From positions 1,142,829 to 1,206,828 of the forward strand of contig NZ_CP023277.1 of the NCBI RefSeq assembly GCF_003065385.1: DNA of 64,000 nt, written 5' to 3'. Made by a program: the position numbers and the translations under genes. Below are positions 49,775 to 58,328 of the stretch, piece by piece. Position 1 is the first letter of the stretch; each line of letters starts with the position of its first letter. The notes under the pieces are model-generated. The model saw nothing but the letters and a program-made list of their open reading frames with translations, had not been told where the DNA came from and did no database searches. This DNA is from Polynucleobacter acidiphobus. GTDB taxonomy: Bacteria > Pseudomonadota > Gammaproteobacteria > Burkholderiales > Burkholderiaceae.

Positions 49775-50510
49775 TCTCAATCATGGATCGCACTTGGGTC
49801 TCGCAATACAGCGCGAGATCCTTGCGATCCAGTTCGACTGCGGGGCTTGGCGCAAAGATCAGCTCGACGGTAATGGCTTTGGCTCTTAGCATCTTGGCAA
49901 TTGAATCAATCAAGGTCATGTCGCCAATGAAGGCGGTGGCATCGCTATATTCCTGATGCGCATTGCGATACCGAATGGCCATTGGGAAGGTTTGTACCTG
50001 GGTTTGTGCAGCTGACTCAAAAAGATTAGTTTTAAATGGCAAGACCCGATCCCCTGCCGTTGAGGTGCCCTCTGGGAATATGCAAATCGGCTCTTTAGGG
50101 AGCAGTTCTTCTAGTTGTTTGGCAATCTCTTTACCATGCCGTTTGTTATCTCTACGAATAAAGAGGGTTCCAGTTTGCCTGGCCATCCAGCCAAACACGG
50201 GCCAGCCAGCGACTTCCGACTTTGCGACAAAGCGGCAAGGCAAGAAAGATTGAATGCTGGCAATATCAATCCACGAAATATGGTTAGCCGCAATCAGATA
50301 GCCCCCGTTTTTAGGTAAATACTCGGCGTTGATGACCTTGAGCTTGAGCCTAAAGAGCTTAAGAAGATGCCTTGACCAGGCTTGAATATGGCGTTTCTTG
50401 GTAGCATCTTGCGCAAAGGGAAAGATCGCAATCAGAATCAATGCGCCTTTGATCACATGGAAAATGATTTGCAAGGTGGGCCAGAGTAAGGATCGGGAGG
50501 AATCTGCCAT
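49764..50510 (-). CDS. olsA: Lysophospholipid/lyso-ornithine lipid acyltransferase (PlsC/OlsA-like)
   Basis: 248 residues. One or two membrane helices near the N-terminus are followed by the HX4D motif NHISWID (about residue 76) and block III FPEGTSTAG (about 150), the core of the PlsC family. The family includes 1-acyl-glycerol-3-phosphate acyltransferases and OlsA. OlsA is favoured by an OlsB-like gene 2.5 kb away and by the shared Pho-box promoter; this is inference and PlsC activity is possible. Confidence 0.8.
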   Translation of the reverse strand: MADSSRSLLWPTLQIIFHVIKGALILIAIFPFAQDATKKRHIQAWSRHLLKLFRLKLKVINAEYLPKNGGYLIAANHISWIDIASIQSFLPCRFVAKSEVAGWPVFGWMARQTGTLFIRRDNKRHGKEIAKQLEELLPKEPICIFPEGTSTAGDRVLPFKTNLFESAAQTQVQTFPMAIRYRNAHQEYSDATAFIGDMTLIDSIAKMLRAKAITVELIFAPSPAVELDRKDLALYCETQVRSMIETRS

Positions 50511-50542
50511 AGTTCAGATGATAAAGGGGGATGCCTGGGTGC

Positions 50543-50582
50543 TTGTCATCAAACTGACACCGAAGTGTCATGATGATTTCAT
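50543..50582. promoter_or_regulatory. Tandem Pho box (four half-sites)
   Basis: Four 7-bp units, TTGTCAT (50543), CTGACAC (50554), GTGTCAT (50565) and ATTTCAT (50576), are spaced exactly 11 bp apart. This is the geometry of PhoB sites (CTGTCAT-N4-CTGTCAT). They lie between the divergent olsA-like and plcP-like genes, ending 24 bp before the plcP start, and could control both directions. Confidence 0.75.
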
Positions 50583-50606
50583 GATGCGGTGGCATCGTAG
50601 AGGTCC

Positions 50607-51473
50607 ATGGAGCACTATAGAGCCATTTGGATCTCAGACGTGCATCTCGGGACACCTGGATGCCAGGCGAAGTTCCTCCTCGATTTCTTAAAGCATAACG
50701 AATCCGACACCCTTTATTTGGTTGGTGACATCATTGATGGTTGGCGCCTAAAGAAGAGCATTTACTGGCCGCAGTCTCATAACGATGTGGTCCAAAAGAT
50801 CTTACGTAAAGCTCGCAAAGGAACTGAAGTTGTGTATGTTCCTGGCAATCATGATGAATCGATTCGTCAGTTCTTGGGTCTCTCCTTTGGTGAAATCAAA
50901 GTGGTACCCGAGGCCATTCATACGACGGCCGATGGTCGCAAGCTCTGGATTACCCACGGTGATTTATTTGATGGCGTGATGCAATACGCCAAGTGGCTTG
51001 CCTATGTGGGTGACAACCTCTACTCCCTAATTTTGTACTTCAATCGCTATCTCAATCTACTGCGTATTCGGATGGGCATGCAGTATTGGTCGCTCTCGCA
51101 ATACCTAAAGCACCAGGTCAAGAATGCGGTTAGCTACATTGCTGACTTTGAAATGATCATGGCGCGCGAGGCTCGTTTACGGGGCTGTCAAGGCGTGGTC
51201 TGTGGGCATATCCACAAAGCCGAGATCCGTATGATCGACAACCTCCTTTATTGCAATGATGGCGATTGGGTTGAGAGTTTGACTGCCTTAGTTGAAACCC
51301 ACGAGGGCGAGCTCAAGATTGTGCATTGGCCACGCATCTTGGATGACAAACCGGTCATCGAAGAAGTAATGGTTGAGCAAATCAGCCTATCGATTTCTTT
51401 TCCAAGCCGAGCCTCATCGCCTGCGTTGATGGCGCAATCCACTACTACTCATTCAATGGAGACAATTTCATGA
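50607..51473 (+). CDS. plcP: Metallophosphoesterase, PlcP-like phospholipase C (LpxH-related)
   Basis: 288 residues with all calcineurin-like metal motifs: SDVHLG (about 10), GDIIDGW (about 41), GNHDE (about 82), THGD (about 115) and GHIHKAE (about 202). It resembles UDP-2,3-diacylglucosamine hydrolase but has the longer form. Together with the following glycosyltransferase, it fits PlcP, which splits phospholipids to diacylglycerol during phosphate starvation. The start is supported by AGAGG. It overlaps agt by 4 bp. Confidence 0.82.
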   Translation: MEHYRAIWISDVHLGTPGCQAKFLLDFLKHNESDTLYLVGDIIDGWRLKKSIYWPQSHNDVVQKILRKARKGTEVVYVPGNHDESIRQFLGLSFGEIKVVPEAIHTTADGRKLWITHGDLFDGVMQYAKWLAYVGDNLYSLILYFNRYLNLLRIRMGMQYWSLSQYLKHQVKNAVSYIADFEMIMAREARLRGCQGVVCGHIHKAEIRMIDNLLYCNDGDWVESLTALVETHEGELKIVHWPRILDDKPVIEEVMVEQISLSISFPSRASSPALMAQSTTTHSMETIS

Positions 51474-52498
51474 GAATCATGATCGTAACTGACGCTTGGG
51501 AACCCCAAGTCAATGGCGTTGTAAGAACTCTCAAGCAAACTACATATGAGCTCCAAAAGATGGGGCATCAGGTCGAGATGATTACGCCCACCGAATTTAA
51601 GACCATCCCCTGCCCGACTTATCCAGACATCTCCTTGTCGATCCTCCCGGGCAAAGGTGTTGCCAAGCGGATGAAGGCCTTCTCGCCCGATGCGATTCAT
51701 ATTGCGACCGAGGGGCCACTTGGCTTGGCGGCACGCTCGTACGCACTCCGCCACAACTTACCATTCTCAACCGCTTATCACACCCGTTTTCCTGAATACG
51801 TCTACGCACGTACCCGCATTCCACTGGCGTGGACTTATCGCTTCCTGAAATGGTTTCATGGCCCATCAATGGCAGTGATGGCGCCCACCCAAGTGGTCAA
51901 AGACGATCTCGAGAAATACGGCTTTGATAACGTCGTGATCTGGTCACGCGGCGTTGACCTCGAGATCTTTAAAGTTCAACCCTCCAAAGTATTAAATTCG
52001 GCCCATCCCATCTTTTTATACGTAGGTCGCGTTGCGGTTGAGAAAAACATCAATGCGTTTTTAGAGATTGATCTCCCGGGATCAAAGTGGGTAGTCGGTG
52101 ATGGTCCGGCCTTAAAAGAAATTAAAGAGAAATACCCCCTCGTGAACTATCTTGGTGTCCTTAATCAATATCAATTGGCCGAGGTCTATGCTGCTGCTGA
52201 TGTCTTTGTGTTCCCAAGCAAGACCGATACCTTTGGTCTCGTTTTGCTTGAAGCCATGGCTTGCGGTTTGCCAGTAGCCGCTTACCCTGTCACCGGTCCA
52301 ATTGATGTACTCGGTGACTCCAAAGCTGGGGTCATGCATGAGGATTTAAAGACTGCATGTATGGAGGCGCTGCGCATTCCGCGTGAGGTAGCGCGTGCCC
52401 ATGCCGAGAAGTTCTCATGGAAAGCTGCAAGTGAGCAATTTGCCAATCATTTAAAGCCGGTGCGGGTGCATGTGAGTACGCAAACGGTTCCTGCTTAA
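51470..52498 (+). CDS. agt: GT4-family glycosyltransferase (Agt-like glycolipid synthase)
   Basis: 342 residues. The N-terminal Rossmann domain starts MRIMIVTDAWEPQVNGVVRT. The GT4 C-terminal part has 'LYVGRVAVEKNI' and the EX7E motif 'PSKTDTFGLVLLEAMACGLPV' (about 250-270). It is coupled to plcP (4-bp overlap) and to dgkA (1-bp overlap). In known systems, Agt adds a sugar to the diacylglycerol made by PlcP; the sugar is not predictable here. Confidence 0.85.
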   Translation: MRIMIVTDAWEPQVNGVVRTLKQTTYELQKMGHQVEMITPTEFKTIPCPTYPDISLSILPGKGVAKRMKAFSPDAIHIATEGPLGLAARSYALRHNLPFSTAYHTRFPEYVYARTRIPLAWTYRFLKWFHGPSMAVMAPTQVVKDDLEKYGFDNVVIWSRGVDLEIFKVQPSKVLNSAHPIFLYVGRVAVEKNINAFLEIDLPGSKWVVGDGPALKEIKEKYPLVNYLGVLNQYQLAEVYAAADVFVFPSKTDTFGLVLLEAMACGLPVAAYPVTGPIDVLGDSKAGVMHEDLKTACMEALRIPREVARAHAEKFSWKAASEQFANHLKPVRVHVSTQTVPA

Positions 52499-52899
52499 TG
52501 AGCCAGCCGTACGACATTAAACAAAATCCCCATAAGGGGAATCGCGGTCTAACCCGTGCCATTCATGCAGCCAAGAACTCCTGGCATGGCTTAATCTTTG
52601 CCTTTAAGGAGGAAAGCGCCTTTCGGCAGGAACTGGTCTTATTGGTGGTCTTAAGCCCGATTGCCCTTTTCCTGCCAGTTGGCCTCGTTGAGAAGGCACT
52701 CATGATCTGCTCGCTAATCATGGTGCTGGTGATTGAACTGCTGAACTCAAGCGTAGAAGCCGCAATCGACCGGATCTCCTTTGAGCACCATGACCTCTCT
52801 AAACGGGCCAAGGATTTTGGCTCGGCTGCTGTGATGCTGGCCTTACTGATTGCCTTTGTGATCTGGGCTGCCGTCCTCTATCAAGAATTTATTCAATAA
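52498..52899 (+). CDS. dgkA: Diacylglycerol kinase
   Basis: 133 residues with three membrane helices and the DgkA core: 'GLIFAFKEESAFRQELVL' near residue 30, ELLNSSVEAAIDR (about 80-92) and KRAKDFGSAAV (about 101-111). It phosphorylates diacylglycerol to phosphatidate, in keeping with recycling of the diacylglycerol made by the PlcP-like protein. Its ATG shares one base with the agt stop. Confidence 0.93.
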   Translation: MSQPYDIKQNPHKGNRGLTRAIHAAKNSWHGLIFAFKEESAFRQELVLLVVLSPIALFLPVGLVEKALMICSLIMVLVIELLNSSVEAAIDRISFEHHDLSKRAKDFGSAAVMLALLIAFVIWAAVLYQEFIQ

Positions 52900-52984
52900 A
52901 ATCAAATACTTGTATTTATGATCCCTCTGCCTTATTCCTGTAATATATGCCCTATAGGATTAGGCTATCAATTAAGGAAGCACG

Positions 52985-53932
52985 ATGCCTGATATTCCAA
53001 ATCCTTTTTCGCCCCTGGACAACTTATTCATTACAACAAAACGTCATGCGAACGAATCAATTCCTACAAAGCCTTGGGCGGATAAATTGAATCCCCTCAA
53101 GAAGTTTTTTGGCAAAAAGTCCGAGGCCACCAAGGGTGAGACCAAATTTGAGACATCTTCATCCAAGACCGGATTAGAGAACGTCCCCCAACTATTAGGC
53201 AAAGCCAAGCGCGCGCCATTTAAGATTTCGTGGGCCATTAATGACGAAGAGATTAAAGAAGCGCAGCGCCTGCGTTACAAGGTATTTGCTGAAGAGATGG
53301 GCGCACGATTACCGACAAATGAAGATGGTCTTGATATTGATGAGTTTGATGCCTATTGCGATCATTTGCTCATTCGTGACCCAGAGACCTTGCGCGTCAT
53401 TGGTACTTACCGGGTTCTGCCACCTCATAAAGCCAGTCAACTCGGTCGTCTTTACTCGGATTCGGAGTTTGATCTCTCCCGTATTAATCACTTGCGCCCC
53501 AAAATGGTTGAAGTGGGTCGCTCCTGTGTGCATGAGGACTACCGCTCGGGCGCAGTAATTATGGCGCTATGGAGTGGTCTTGGCCAGTATATGAAACAGC
53601 ACCAATACGAGATCATGCTTGGTTGCGCCAGCATTCCAATGGCCGATGGCGGCCACTATGCAGCTAGCCTTTATAACTCGCTGGAGCCAGATCAAATGGC
53701 GCCAGTTGAGAACCATGCGTTCCCGAAATTACCCCTCCCCTTGGATCGCTTAAATGGCGGTCTTCATGTGGAAGCACCACCACTCATCAAGGGCTATCTG
53801 AAACTCGGGGCTAAGATTTGCAGTGCGCCCGCTTGGGATCCTGACTTCAACACCGCTGATCTACTCACGATGTTGCGACTCTCAGAAATGAATCCGCGCT
53901 ACGCGAAGCATTTTCTAGAAAAAGCAGACTAA
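52985..53932 (+). CDS. olsB: GNAT-fold N-acyltransferase (OlsB/hemolysin-like)
   Basis: 315 residues. The first ~75 residues are low-complexity and charged, and residues ~80-315 carry the acyl-homoserine-lactone-synthase-like GNAT fold: 'EIKEAQRLRYKVFAEEMGARLP', 'DEFDAYCDHLLIRD', 'VIGTYRVL' and 'VEVGRSCVHEDYRSG'. The family includes OlsB, which N-acylates ornithine with 3-hydroxyacyl-ACP in ornithine lipid synthesis, and hemolysin-named homologues. It lies 85 bp after dgkA. OlsB function is supported by the nearby OlsA-like gene. Confidence 0.78.
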   Translation: MPDIPNPFSPLDNLFITTKRHANESIPTKPWADKLNPLKKFFGKKSEATKGETKFETSSSKTGLENVPQLLGKAKRAPFKISWAINDEEIKEAQRLRYKVFAEEMGARLPTNEDGLDIDEFDAYCDHLLIRDPETLRVIGTYRVLPPHKASQLGRLYSDSEFDLSRINHLRPKMVEVGRSCVHEDYRSGAVIMALWSGLGQYMKQHQYEIMLGCASIPMADGGHYAASLYNSLEPDQMAPVENHAFPKLPLPLDRLNGGLHVEAPPLIKGYLKLGAKICSAPAWDPDFNTADLLTMLRLSEMNPRYAKHFLEKAD

Positions 53933-54046
53933 CCCCCTAACCATCTCTCACATGCGACCGACGGCAGTTTGGTCGACTGAGAACTTCTTGTTGCATGAGC
54001 ATCGAGCATTCCTGCGAGCTTAGATCATTGGCAAACCATAGAAATG

Positions 54047-54241
54047 CTATTCGTTTGCTGCCTTCATTTCATTGAATAGAATCTCTTCACTGACCCGGTC
54101 CAAATCATGATCACTTTGGACCGCATTAGGAGAGGTTTTATGGAGATGTTTCCAAATTAATAAATCTTTTAGACAACTTTTAGTAAAAAGTTTTCTTCCA
54201 AAGTTATTGAAAATAATGTTGTGCGATCCAAAATCGTTCAT
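54047..54241 (-). CDS. Small hypothetical protein
   Basis: A 64-residue frame with a well-placed ribosome site (AGGAG, 6 bases before ATG). The sequence 'NDFGSHNIIFNNFGRKLFTKSCLKDLLIWKHLHKTS' is basic, then an acidic end. Not membrane-bound; no family recognised. It is isolated between the OlsB-like gene and the leftward acyl-CoA cluster. Confidence 0.45.
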   Translation of the reverse strand: MNDFGSHNIIFNNFGRKLFTKSCLKDLLIWKHLHKTSPNAVQSDHDLDRVSEEILFNEMKAANE

Positions 54242-54355
54242 CTCGAACTCCTGAAAGAAAACTCAATCCATCTAAACACATCATAATAATCAGATAGGGC
54301 ATTCAAAGGATGACCTTTAAATTACACTCGTACGTTTTGGCGACATAAGCTGTCT

Positions 54356-54919
54356 TCAGAGATGAAACGTTGTTATGCGTGATGAAAAATCCTCAGGGTG
54401 GGAGGAAATAGTTGCCCCTAAATGCGCCATTAATGAGAGCATTTCGTGATTGTCAGCTAAAACATAGCCATGCAATTCAGTAAATCCGTTCGATTTTGCA
54501 TACTCGAAAAGATTTTTCATCAAGGATGATCCTATGCCCCTATGATGAAAATCATCCCTTACCGAAAGAGAGAATTCAGCGCAATGTGATTCCCCCTCCT
54601 GCACATAACGAGCAATACCAACTAGCGATCCTTGTAGGTCATTCTTTGCATAGAAAAAAGAGCCGATTGCCAAATCGTCGCGATGATGAGCGCTAATAAT
54701 TCTTTGCAGGAGCGATTCAGGTAAGGTTTTAAGCTGCTGAGCATATCGATAATACCGACTTTTGGCTGATAAATGATCAAATAAATCAAGGACGTATGCA
54801 CGATCCTCTTCCATTAAAAGTCGCTGTAGATATCGTCCATCAGGAAGAATGGTTTCTTTTTCAATAATAGGGTTAATGTCTGAATGATCCATTGCGCAAA
54901 GGCTACTTAGAGTATTCAT
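54356..54919 (-). CDS. GNAT-family acetyltransferase
   Basis: About 187 residues from ATG 54919, preceded by GAGG and overlapping the hbd end by 17 bp. The GNAT fold spans about residues 25-180: 'LDLFDHLSAKSRYYRY' (typical of Pat-like GNAT domains fused to acyl-CoA synthetases), 'LVGIARYV', 'AEFSLSVRDDFHHRGIGSSLMKNLFEYAK' (acetyl-CoA pyrophosphate loop) and 'LHGYVLADNHEMLSLMAHLG'. It may acetylate lysines of acyl-CoA enzymes, as Pat does; this is inference from its place in the cluster. Confidence 0.85.
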   Translation of the reverse strand: MNTLSSLCAMDHSDINPIIEKETILPDGRYLQRLLMEEDRAYVLDLFDHLSAKSRYYRYAQQLKTLPESLLQRIISAHHRDDLAIGSFFYAKNDLQGSLVGIARYVQEGESHCAEFSLSVRDDFHHRGIGSSLMKNLFEYAKSNGFTELHGYVLADNHEMLSLMAHLGATISSHPEDFSSRITTFHL

Positions 54920-55757
54920 AAACACCTCGACCGGCTTTCCGGCCAAGATATCCGGCGGCTACCATTTCTTGCAGGAGCGGTGCTGGGCGATATTTTGAAT
55001 CTTTAAAGTTCATAAAGTAAACATTCATAATGGCTAAGCAGGTATCAAGCCCAATTAAGTCAGCTAATGCCAGTGGCCCCATCGGAAAATTACATCCAAG
55101 CTTCATTCCGGCATCAATGTCTTCTGCCGAAGCCAGCCCCTCAGCAAGGGTAAAAAATGCCTCATTAATCATCGGAATGAGAATGCGATTTACAACAAAA
55201 CCGGGGGAATTCTTTACAGAGATAGGTTCCTTACCAATGAACTTGGTAAGTTGAATAATCACATTATGGGTTTCATCGCTTGTTTGAAGACCGCGAATTA
55301 TTTCGACCAAGCTCATGACGGGTACAGGATTAAAAAAATGCATCCCAATAAAACGGCTTGGGCTCGAATTACTTTGCGCTAACTGTGTAACCGATAGTGA
55401 GGAGGTATTGGTTGCAATGATGACATCTTGGCTAACGATGGCATCAATCTGACTGAGTATTTTTAGTTTGAGTTCATAATTTTCAGTGGCTGCCTCAATA
55501 ACTAAGTCAGTTTTTTTCAAATCATCATAATTAGTTGATCCAAGTATGCGTTCAAGAATTGATAATTTTGCCTGGTTTGAAATTTTTTCTTTCTCTACCA
55601 GTCGACTTAAGTTTTTATCGATTGTATTAATACCTTTATTTATTACCTCTTGGTTTATATCAATCATAAGTACCTGCAAACCAGCTTGAGAAAAAATCTG
55701 ACAGATACCATTTCCCATCGTACCCGCGCCTATAACACCGACAGTTTTAATATTCAT
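54903..55757 (-). CDS. hbd: 3-hydroxybutyryl-CoA dehydrogenase
   Basis: 284 residues, the usual length. The NAD-binding GAGTMGNGICQIFSQAG lies at about residues 9-25 and 'ATNTSSLSVTQLAQ' near 115, with the catalytic His in GMHFFNPVPVM (~137) and 'VVNRILIPMINEA' near 190. It oxidises 3-hydroxybutyryl-CoA to acetoacetyl-CoA, feeding or draining the CoA transferase and PHB pools of this cluster. Confidence 0.92.
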   Translation of the reverse strand: MNIKTVGVIGAGTMGNGICQIFSQAGLQVLMIDINQEVINKGINTIDKNLSRLVEKEKISNQAKLSILERILGSTNYDDLKKTDLVIEAATENYELKLKILSQIDAIVSQDVIIATNTSSLSVTQLAQSNSSPSRFIGMHFFNPVPVMSLVEIIRGLQTSDETHNVIIQLTKFIGKEPISVKNSPGFVVNRILIPMINEAFFTLAEGLASAEDIDAGMKLGCNFPMGPLALADLIGLDTCLAIMNVYFMNFKDSKYRPAPLLQEMVAAGYLGRKAGRGVYEYSK

Positions 55758-55802
55758 ATTTGTCTTAAGGTAGTTAACTGCATTAAAGCTAAAAATTCAC
55801 TT

Positions 55803-56471
55803 TTACTGTTGATTGGATGAACTACTGAACATTGGCTTGATTTCATCCGAAACGATTAAATTTGCTTCAGTTGATTCAATAACTTGTTCAATGCTTGAAT
55901 TTGGAGCGTATTCACAAAGAAGCAAGCCTTCTTTGATTGGCTTGATAACTGCCAAGTCAGTAATAATTAAATCAACTGGTCTAAGTGAGGTCAGAGGCAG
56001 CGTACATTCCTGAACAATCTTTGACTGGCCCTTCGCCATATGCAACATCGCCACAATAACCGTCCTCGCTCCAGTTACCAAGTCCATTGCGCCACCCATA
56101 CCTGGAACCATTTTCTGCGGAACCTTCCAATTGGCTAATTGACCCTTAGCATCAACCTCTAAGCCTCCCAATACCGTCATATCCAGATGACCGCCACGAA
56201 TTAATCCAAAACTCATGGCACTATCAATGCTTGCTGCTCCAGGAACGGCCGAGACAAATCCACCCCCTGCATCAGTTAAGTGAGGATCTTCCATTCCCTC
56301 GGGAGGCCTAGCGCCCAGACCAATCACACCATTTTCGGCCTGAAAATAAACTCCTGAAGCTGGTGGAACAAAGTTAGCCACCATTGATGGCAAACCAATT
56401 CCAAGATTGACCAACATTCCTGGTTGTATCTCTTCGGCAACTCTTCGGGCAATTAACTCTTTGGCATCCAT
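55803..56471 (-). CDS. 3-oxoacid CoA-transferase, subunit B
   Basis: 222 residues. The catalytic Glu lies in YFQAENGVIGLG (about residue 47), and 'GGAMDLVTGARTVIVAMLHMAKG' near 125 is typical of the beta subunit (ScoB/AtoA). It moves CoA between succinyl-CoA or acetyl-CoA and acetoacetate or a similar acid. It is 10 bp after the A-subunit gene. Confidence 0.92.
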   Translation of the reverse strand: MDAKELIARRVAEEIQPGMLVNLGIGLPSMVANFVPPASGVYFQAENGVIGLGARPPEGMEDPHLTDAGGGFVSAVPGAASIDSAMSFGLIRGGHLDMTVLGGLEVDAKGQLANWKVPQKMVPGMGGAMDLVTGARTVIVAMLHMAKGQSKIVQECTLPLTSLRPVDLIITDLAVIKPIKEGLLLCEYAPNSSIEQVIESTEANLIVSDEIKPMFSSSSNQQ

Positions 56472-56481
56472 GGTTAAGCTC

Positions 56482-57147
56482 TCAATTAGGACGAATTAAT
56501 AGGTGATTAACCAGGACGCCGGGTGTTTTGACCGCATCTGGAGAAATCATTCCAAGAGGAACGATACTTTCTGGCTCGGCAATTACAACTTTTCCTGCTA
56601 ACGCCATAATCGGATTAAAGTTATGCGCAGTGAGCATATACGTTAAGTTACCAGCATAGTCCGCTTGATGGGCAGCGATTAATGCATAGTCCGCATGCAA
56701 AGGGGGTTCTAATAAATATCGCTTACCGTCCACCTCAATAACCCTCTTCCCCTCCTCCACCTCGGTACCAAGACCTGTGGCGGTCAAAACACCGCCCAAG
56801 CCAACACCTCCAGCCCTGATCTGCTCAATTAACGTTCCCTGAGGAACAAGATCAACCTGAATCTGACCCGAAATCATCATTTTTTGGGTTTCGGGATTAA
56901 GTCCTATGTGGGATGCAATGACACGCGAAACCAATCCTGCTGTTATCAGCTTTCCAATTCCTTTTCCAGGCATCGCCGTATCGTTTGCAATCACCGTTAA
57001 ATTTTTACGACCCCTTTGGACTAATGCATCAATAATTCGTTCGGGAGTACCAACGGCCATGAAACCACCAATCATCAACGATGAGCCATCCTGTATTAAT
57101 TCAGCAATCGCCTCGGGTTTTAGTGCCCCCTTCATTTTGATACTCAT
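56482..57147 (-). CDS. 3-oxoacid CoA-transferase, subunit A
   Basis: 221 residues with the alpha-subunit pattern '[22 protein letters not shown]' (about 20-41), '[19 protein letters not shown]' and '[34 protein letters not shown]' near 125-158. It overlaps ackA by 4 bp. The enzyme allows the cluster to activate or release short-chain acids. Confidence 0.92.
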   Translation of the reverse strand: [221 protein letters not shown]

Positions 57148-58325
57148 GCAGTTGCTCCTCGTAACGCCATTAAAGAGCGAGTGTCACGTAAGATTACCTG
57201 CTCCTCATTTGTTGGCAGCACCATGACGGTTGTCCGCGCAAGATCTGTAGAAATGATTTGAGAATTTTTTTGATTCTTCGTGTAGTCAATTTCAATTCCC
57301 ATCCAACCTAAGCGCTCGCAAATACGCGACCGTACTAAACGCGAATTCTCACCAATACCACCACAAAAGACTAACGCGTCAATACCACCCAAGGCAGCCG
57401 CCATTGCCCCCACCTCGCGTTGACACCTAAATATGAAGTAATCAATTGCTTCTTTAGCAGAATCTGCTTCTGATTGCTCAAGGGTCCTCATATCATTCGA
57501 TATTTCAGAGAGGCCGAGTAAACCTGATTTTTTATATAAAAGATCTGTAATCTCTGCAGCAGTCATACCGCGCTGATCAAGTAAGTAAAGCAGAACCCCT
57601 GGATCTAATTGACCGCAGCGAGTTCCCATTGGCAAACCATCTAGTGCCGAGAATCCCATCGTTGAGGCTACTGATCTACCATTTTGCATGGCGCACATTG
57701 ATGCGCCGTTTCCAAGATGTGCAACCACTACTTTCCCTTCGCAAAGATAGGGAGAATGAATGCGTAATTCATTAGCAATATATTGATAACTTAGCCCATG
57801 AAAGCCATACCGTCGTATTCCCTCATCATAAAATGCTCGAGGTAAGGCAAATGTATCGTTAACCCATGGGTGGTTTCGATGAAATGCGGTATCAAAACAA
57901 GCTACTTGAGTAATATCGGGGAATAGTTGAATTGCAATTTCAATTCCCTCTAAATTGTGTGGCTGATGTAATGGGGCAAATGGTGATAAGGATTCTAAGT
58001 TTTTAATAACCTCGTTCGAGACAATTACAGACCTACTATAAAAATCGCCACCATGTACAACTCGATGACCAATCGCGATTAAATCAAGATCTTTCCAGAT
58101 TTCATTCAGTTGATTGATTACGGCTTTCATTGCCAAAACATGCGATTCCAAATTAAGGTTTTCAATTTGATAGCGCGTGCCATCGGAGAGTTTGATGGTG
58201 AATACTCCATTTGGCCCAATTCGGTCAACCAAACAATTTGCGAGCGCCTGGTCATCATCAAGAGAAAAAAGGGCTGCTTTGAGTGACGATGAACCAGCAT
58301 TGAGTGCCATGATTGCTTTAGTCAT
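57144..58325 (-). CDS. ackA: Acetate/butyrate kinase family enzyme
   Basis: 393 residues. N-terminal LNAGSSSLKAALF (about residue 8), 'GHRVVHGG' (about 84), 'CFDTAFHRNHP' and 'VVAHLGNGASMCAM' (about 200) are the acetate kinase phosphate- and substrate-binding motifs. It interconverts acyl phosphate and ADP with acid and ATP. It sits directly after the Pta-fusion gene (3-bp gap), so the two form an acyl-CoA to ATP route. Confidence 0.93.
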   Translation of the reverse strand: MTKAIMALNAGSSSLKAALFSLDDDQALANCLVDRIGPNGVFTIKLSDGTRYQIENLNLESHVLAMKAVINQLNEIWKDLDLIAIGHRVVHGGDFYSRSVIVSNEVIKNLESLSPFAPLHQPHNLEGIEIAIQLFPDITQVACFDTAFHRNHPWVNDTFALPRAFYDEGIRRYGFHGLSYQYIANELRIHSPYLCEGKVVVAHLGNGASMCAMQNGRSVASTMGFSALDGLPMGTRCGQLDPGVLLYLLDQRGMTAAEITDLLYKKSGLLGLSEISNDMRTLEQSEADSAKEAIDYFIFRCQREVGAMAAALGGIDALVFCGGIGENSRLVRSRICERLGWMGIEIDYTKNQKNSQIISTDLARTTVMVLPTNEEQVILRDTRSLMALRGATA

Positions 58326-58328
58326 AAA

